Assembly: GCF_007713685.1 (NCBI RefSeq)
Contig: NZ_VMRJ01000001.1
Span: 850,129 to 914,128 of the forward strand
DNA from: Hymenobacter setariae
Lineage (GTDB): Bacteria; Bacteroidota; Bacteroidia; Cytophagales; Hymenobacteraceae
Length of the DNA stretch: 64,000 nt
Reading direction: 5' to 3'
Shown one piece after another: positions 62,160 to 64,000 of this stretch. Both the position numbers and the translations under genes were made by a program. How positions within the stretch are numbered: the first letter of the stretch is position 1; the number at the start of each line of letters is the position of its first letter. The notes beneath the pieces are model-generated. The model was given only the letters and a program-made list of their open reading frames with translations. It searched no databases and had not been told where the DNA came from.

Positions 62160-62752
62160 ACGAAAACCAACCCAATACCCTCGCGCCCGATTACTTCGAC
62201 GACGTGTACCGGGCTAATACCGACCCCTGGCAGTTTGCGAGCAGCCCCTACGAGCGTGAAAAGTACGCGGCGACCTTAGCTGCCTTGCCCCGCCCCCACT
62301 ACAATCGGGCGTTTGAGATTGGCGGCTCTATTGGGGTACTCACGGCCCAGCTGGCCCCGCTGTGCGACTACCTGCTGAGTGTAGATGTAAGCGAGGCAGC
62401 CCTGGCCCAAGCCAAGCAGCGCTGCGCAAGCTTGCCGCAGGTGGAGGTCAAGAAGATGCAGGTGCCCAACGAATTTCCAGAAGGCGAGTTTGACCTGATA
62501 CTAGTGTCGGAAGTGGGCTACTACCTCTCGCCGGCCGACTTGGCCCGCGCCGCCGACCAAATGCTGGCGGCCCTGCCAACTGGTGGCCAGCTTCTGCTAG
62601 TGCATTGGACCCCCGTTGTGCCCGATTATCCCCAGACCGGCGATGAAGTGCACGAATTTTTCTTAGCCAAAGCCCAGCCAGATGGCCCGCTACGCCACCT
62701 CACGGGCCAGCGGCACGACAAGTACCGGCTCGATTTGCTAGAGAAAAACTAG
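62156..62752 (+). CDS. NodS-like SAM-dependent methyltransferase
   Basis: The protein has 198 residues. The N-terminus contains DYFDDVYRANTDPWQFASSPYEREKY, given here as its ends, which matches the start of NodS and related small methyltransferases. The SAM-binding motif is FEIGGSIGVLT, with VDVSEAALAQAKQRC and a GEFDLILVSEVGYYL post-motif. NodS N-methylates the deacetylated sugar of Nod factors. Its translation is coupled to that of the PIG-L deacetylase by a four-base overlap. The pair suggests deacetylation followed by N-methylation of one amino sugar, which is an inference from known NodB/NodS logic. Confidence 0.88.
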   Translation: MNENQPNTLAPDYFDDVYRANTDPWQFASSPYEREKYAATLAALPRPHYNRAFEIGGSIGVLTAQLAPLCDYLLSVDVSEAALAQAKQRCASLPQVEVKKMQVPNEFPEGEFDLILVSEVGYYLSPADLARAADQMLAALPTGGQLLLVHWTPVVPDYPQTGDEVHEFFLAKAQPDGPLRHLTGQRHDKYRLDLLEKN

Positions 62753-62780
62753 CCTAGATTTCTACGATTGCCACAAGTAA

Positions 62781-62833
62781 AAAGGCTCATGGGTTGGGCA
62801 GCGCACGGTGCGCTGCCCAACCCATGAGCCTTT
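62781..62833. terminator. Perfect 25-bp inverted repeat, two-way terminator
   Basis: Arms at 62781-62805 and 62809-62833 are exact reverse complements with a 3-nt loop. It lies between the convergent methyltransferase and glycosyltransferase genes, with A and T tracts on its two sides. Confidence 0.88.
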
Positions 62834-62877
62834 CCTATTCTATTCCGCGTTAGCGGCGGCCGAGCTATCAGCCAGCG

Positions 62878-64000
62878 CTAGCAATAGTTCTCTCCTTGGC
62901 GCACGGCCTGGCGCAACCAAGCCAAAGCTTCGCTGAGCGGCACGCGGGTATCGTAAGGCTGCTCTAGTATGGCGCTGGCGCGGGTGCCCAGCACCCATTC
63001 CCAAAACGCTCCGAATGACTGGGCGGCATGCAGCCTATCATACATATCTCCGGCCTGCACGCGCAGCATCAGGGCCCATTCGCGGAAGCCTGCGGGCGTG
63101 GGTTGGCTGCGCTGCTGCCAGTAGGCACGCAGCTCGCGACGAGCCTGCCATAAGGCGGCGAGCTGGCGCGGACACTCTACCTCAGGCTCACGCTGCTCTT
63201 GGGCATTGGCAGCCCACTCACGCAGCTGCCACGACAGCCCCACCTCTACGCGGCCTTGTTGGCGGGCCGAGGTGCTCACGCGCACCCTAGGGCTGTGGCG
63301 CACGGGCAGGTCGTGGCGGCACAGGGCGCGCCACAAGGCTTCGTCTTCGAGGTAGCGCACCACGGGCAGGCCGCCTACTTGGCGGTAAGCCGCTACGGTA
63401 AGCGCCAGGCTGGCGCCAAAATGCTGGTGGTGGCGGGGCCAAGGGTCATGCTGGCAGGGGTCGAGCAGGCACTCTAGCTGGTTGCGCAGCAAGTGGTAAG
63501 TAGCATCGCGAAGCTGGGTGCGGCGCACGGCCAGCGCGTCGCTCACCAAGGGCTCGCTACACGGGTTTATGGCTACTAGCTCTTCGGGCTCAGGGTCGTC
63601 GGGGCGGGTGAGGATGCGCCCACCTACGGCCGCGGCACCGGCCGCTACTTCGGCCTGGCAGGCGGCGAGCCAGTCGGGTGCTACCAGAGTATCGGCATCG
63701 GTGCTGAGAATGAGGCCATTGGGGCCGGCAGTCAGCTCTAAGCGCTGGGCGGCGGCATCCATAAGCAGGCGGCGCGCTTGGCCTACGTGGGCTAGCTCGC
63801 CGGGCAGTTGGAGTTCGGCCACGTGCAGCGCCAAGCCGGGGTAGCAATACGCCAGCTGGCGCACCACGGCGGCGGTGTGGTCTTGGCAGTTGTTGGCCAG
63901 CACGATTATCTCTAGGCACCCTAGGGACAGGGGCGTGCCGTCGAGCGCAGTTTGGGTAGCCAGCGCAGCCAGGGTAGCGGGTAGGTGATGCGCCTCATCC
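62878..64000 (-). CDS. Family 2 glycosyltransferase (N-terminus beyond window)
   Basis: At least 374 codons are open, and the frame runs off the window end. IVLANNCQDHT near 63900 and ILSTDADTLVAPDW hold the nucleotide-sugar and DxD-type metal site. VGGRILTRPDD and GGLPVVRYLEDEALW carry the acceptor-side acidic pair ED. This is the GT2 pattern. A GTG at 63903 could start a shorter protein, but in-frame upstream codons encode PATLAALATQT, the usual GT2 start, so the gene extends further. It converges on the dehydrogenase/deacetylase/methyltransferase operon and probably belongs to the same pathway. Sugar donor and acceptor are unknown. Confidence 0.85.
   Translation of the reverse strand, partial: DEAHHLPATLAALATQTALDGTPLSLGCLEIIVLANNCQDHTAAVVRQLAYCYPGLALHVAELQLPGELAHVGQARRLLMDAAAQRLELTAGPNGLILSTDADTLVAPDWLAACQAEVAAGAAAVGGRILTRPDDPEPEELVAINPCSEPLVSDALAVRRTQLRDATYHLLRNQLECLLDPCQHDPWPRHHQHFGASLALTVAAYRQVGGLPVVRYLEDEALWRALCRHDLPVRHSPRVRVSTSARQQGRVEVGLSWQLREWAANAQEQREPEVECPRQLAALWQARRELRAYWQQRSQPTPAGFREWALMLRVQAGDMYDRLHAAQSFGAFWEWVLGTRASAILEQPYDTRVPLSEALAWLRQAVRQGENYC

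Noticed and set aside
63987-64000. A second copy of the 36324-36343 repeat arm at the window end
   Set aside because: Only about ten bases match and they lie inside the glycosyltransferase coding sequence, so chance is enough to explain it.

Overview
This window looks like the chromosome of a GC-rich (about 60 %) Bacteroidota bacterium, most probably Hymenobacter or a close relative. The grounds are a SusC/SusD pair, many SpII lipoproteins and AQ-type signal peptides, promoters of the form TTG-N19-21-TAnnTTTG, a purH-mreB-mreC-mreD block, and the near absence of Shine-Dalgarno sequences. CTAG, and CCTAGG in particular, is unusually common; most bacteria avoid it.

Layout. 1-3 kb: a truncated phhA behind a leader with a 30-codon ORF and an intrinsic terminator, then a minus-strand set (secreted protein, DinB-like protein, CBM48-esterase). 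3.3-9.7 kb: susC-susD-susE-like glycan uptake genes and a small secreted helical protein. 9.8-12.9 kb: a short-chain dehydrogenase, an M50-like protease fused to TPRs, and a dienelactone hydrolase. 13-17 kb: a siderophore-type TonB receptor and a PepSY membrane protein, probably an iron-uptake pair. 17.3-22.8 kb: a TauE-type transporter, a small membrane protein, dnaB interrupted in its P-loop by a 342-residue intein, and an Mpl-type Mur ligase. 22.9-25.3 kb: a BLUF photoreceptor and a PAS histidine kinase. 25.4-30.5 kb: a lipoprotein with an overlapping 34-codon ORF, an M48 lipoprotein protease, a FAH-fold hydrolase, an M23 peptidase and a Bcp peroxiredoxin. 30.6-33.8 kb: a VWA protein and an ECF sigma / anti-sigma / secreted-protein set. 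33.9-40.4 kb: an aldo/keto reductase, a class III aminotransferase, a TerB-like protein, pfkA, miaA and a glycosyltransferase. 40.5-44.6 kb: a hybrid histidine kinase and a receiver protein. 44.7-49.1 kb: an MBL hydrolase, an NFACT/RqcH protein, tRNA-Leu(GAG) and a lysine-rich secreted protein. 49.2-59.9 kb: a 2078-residue alpha-2-macroglobulin-like protein downstream of mreBCD, then purH. 60-64 kb: an acyl-CoA dehydrogenase-like protein, a PIG-L deacetylase, a NodS-like methyltransferase and, convergent, a GT2 glycosyltransferase cut by the window end.

Most of the window is housekeeping and envelope biology. The parts most worth following are the phhA leader (mutually exclusive terminator and antiterminator pairings), the DnaB intein, the deacetylase/methyltransferase/dehydrogenase/glycosyltransferase locus at the right end, the long near-perfect intergenic hairpins, and the CTAG enrichment. 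No CRISPR array, transposase, rRNA or prophage was seen. All calls come from reading sequence and recalling families; nothing was searched against a database.
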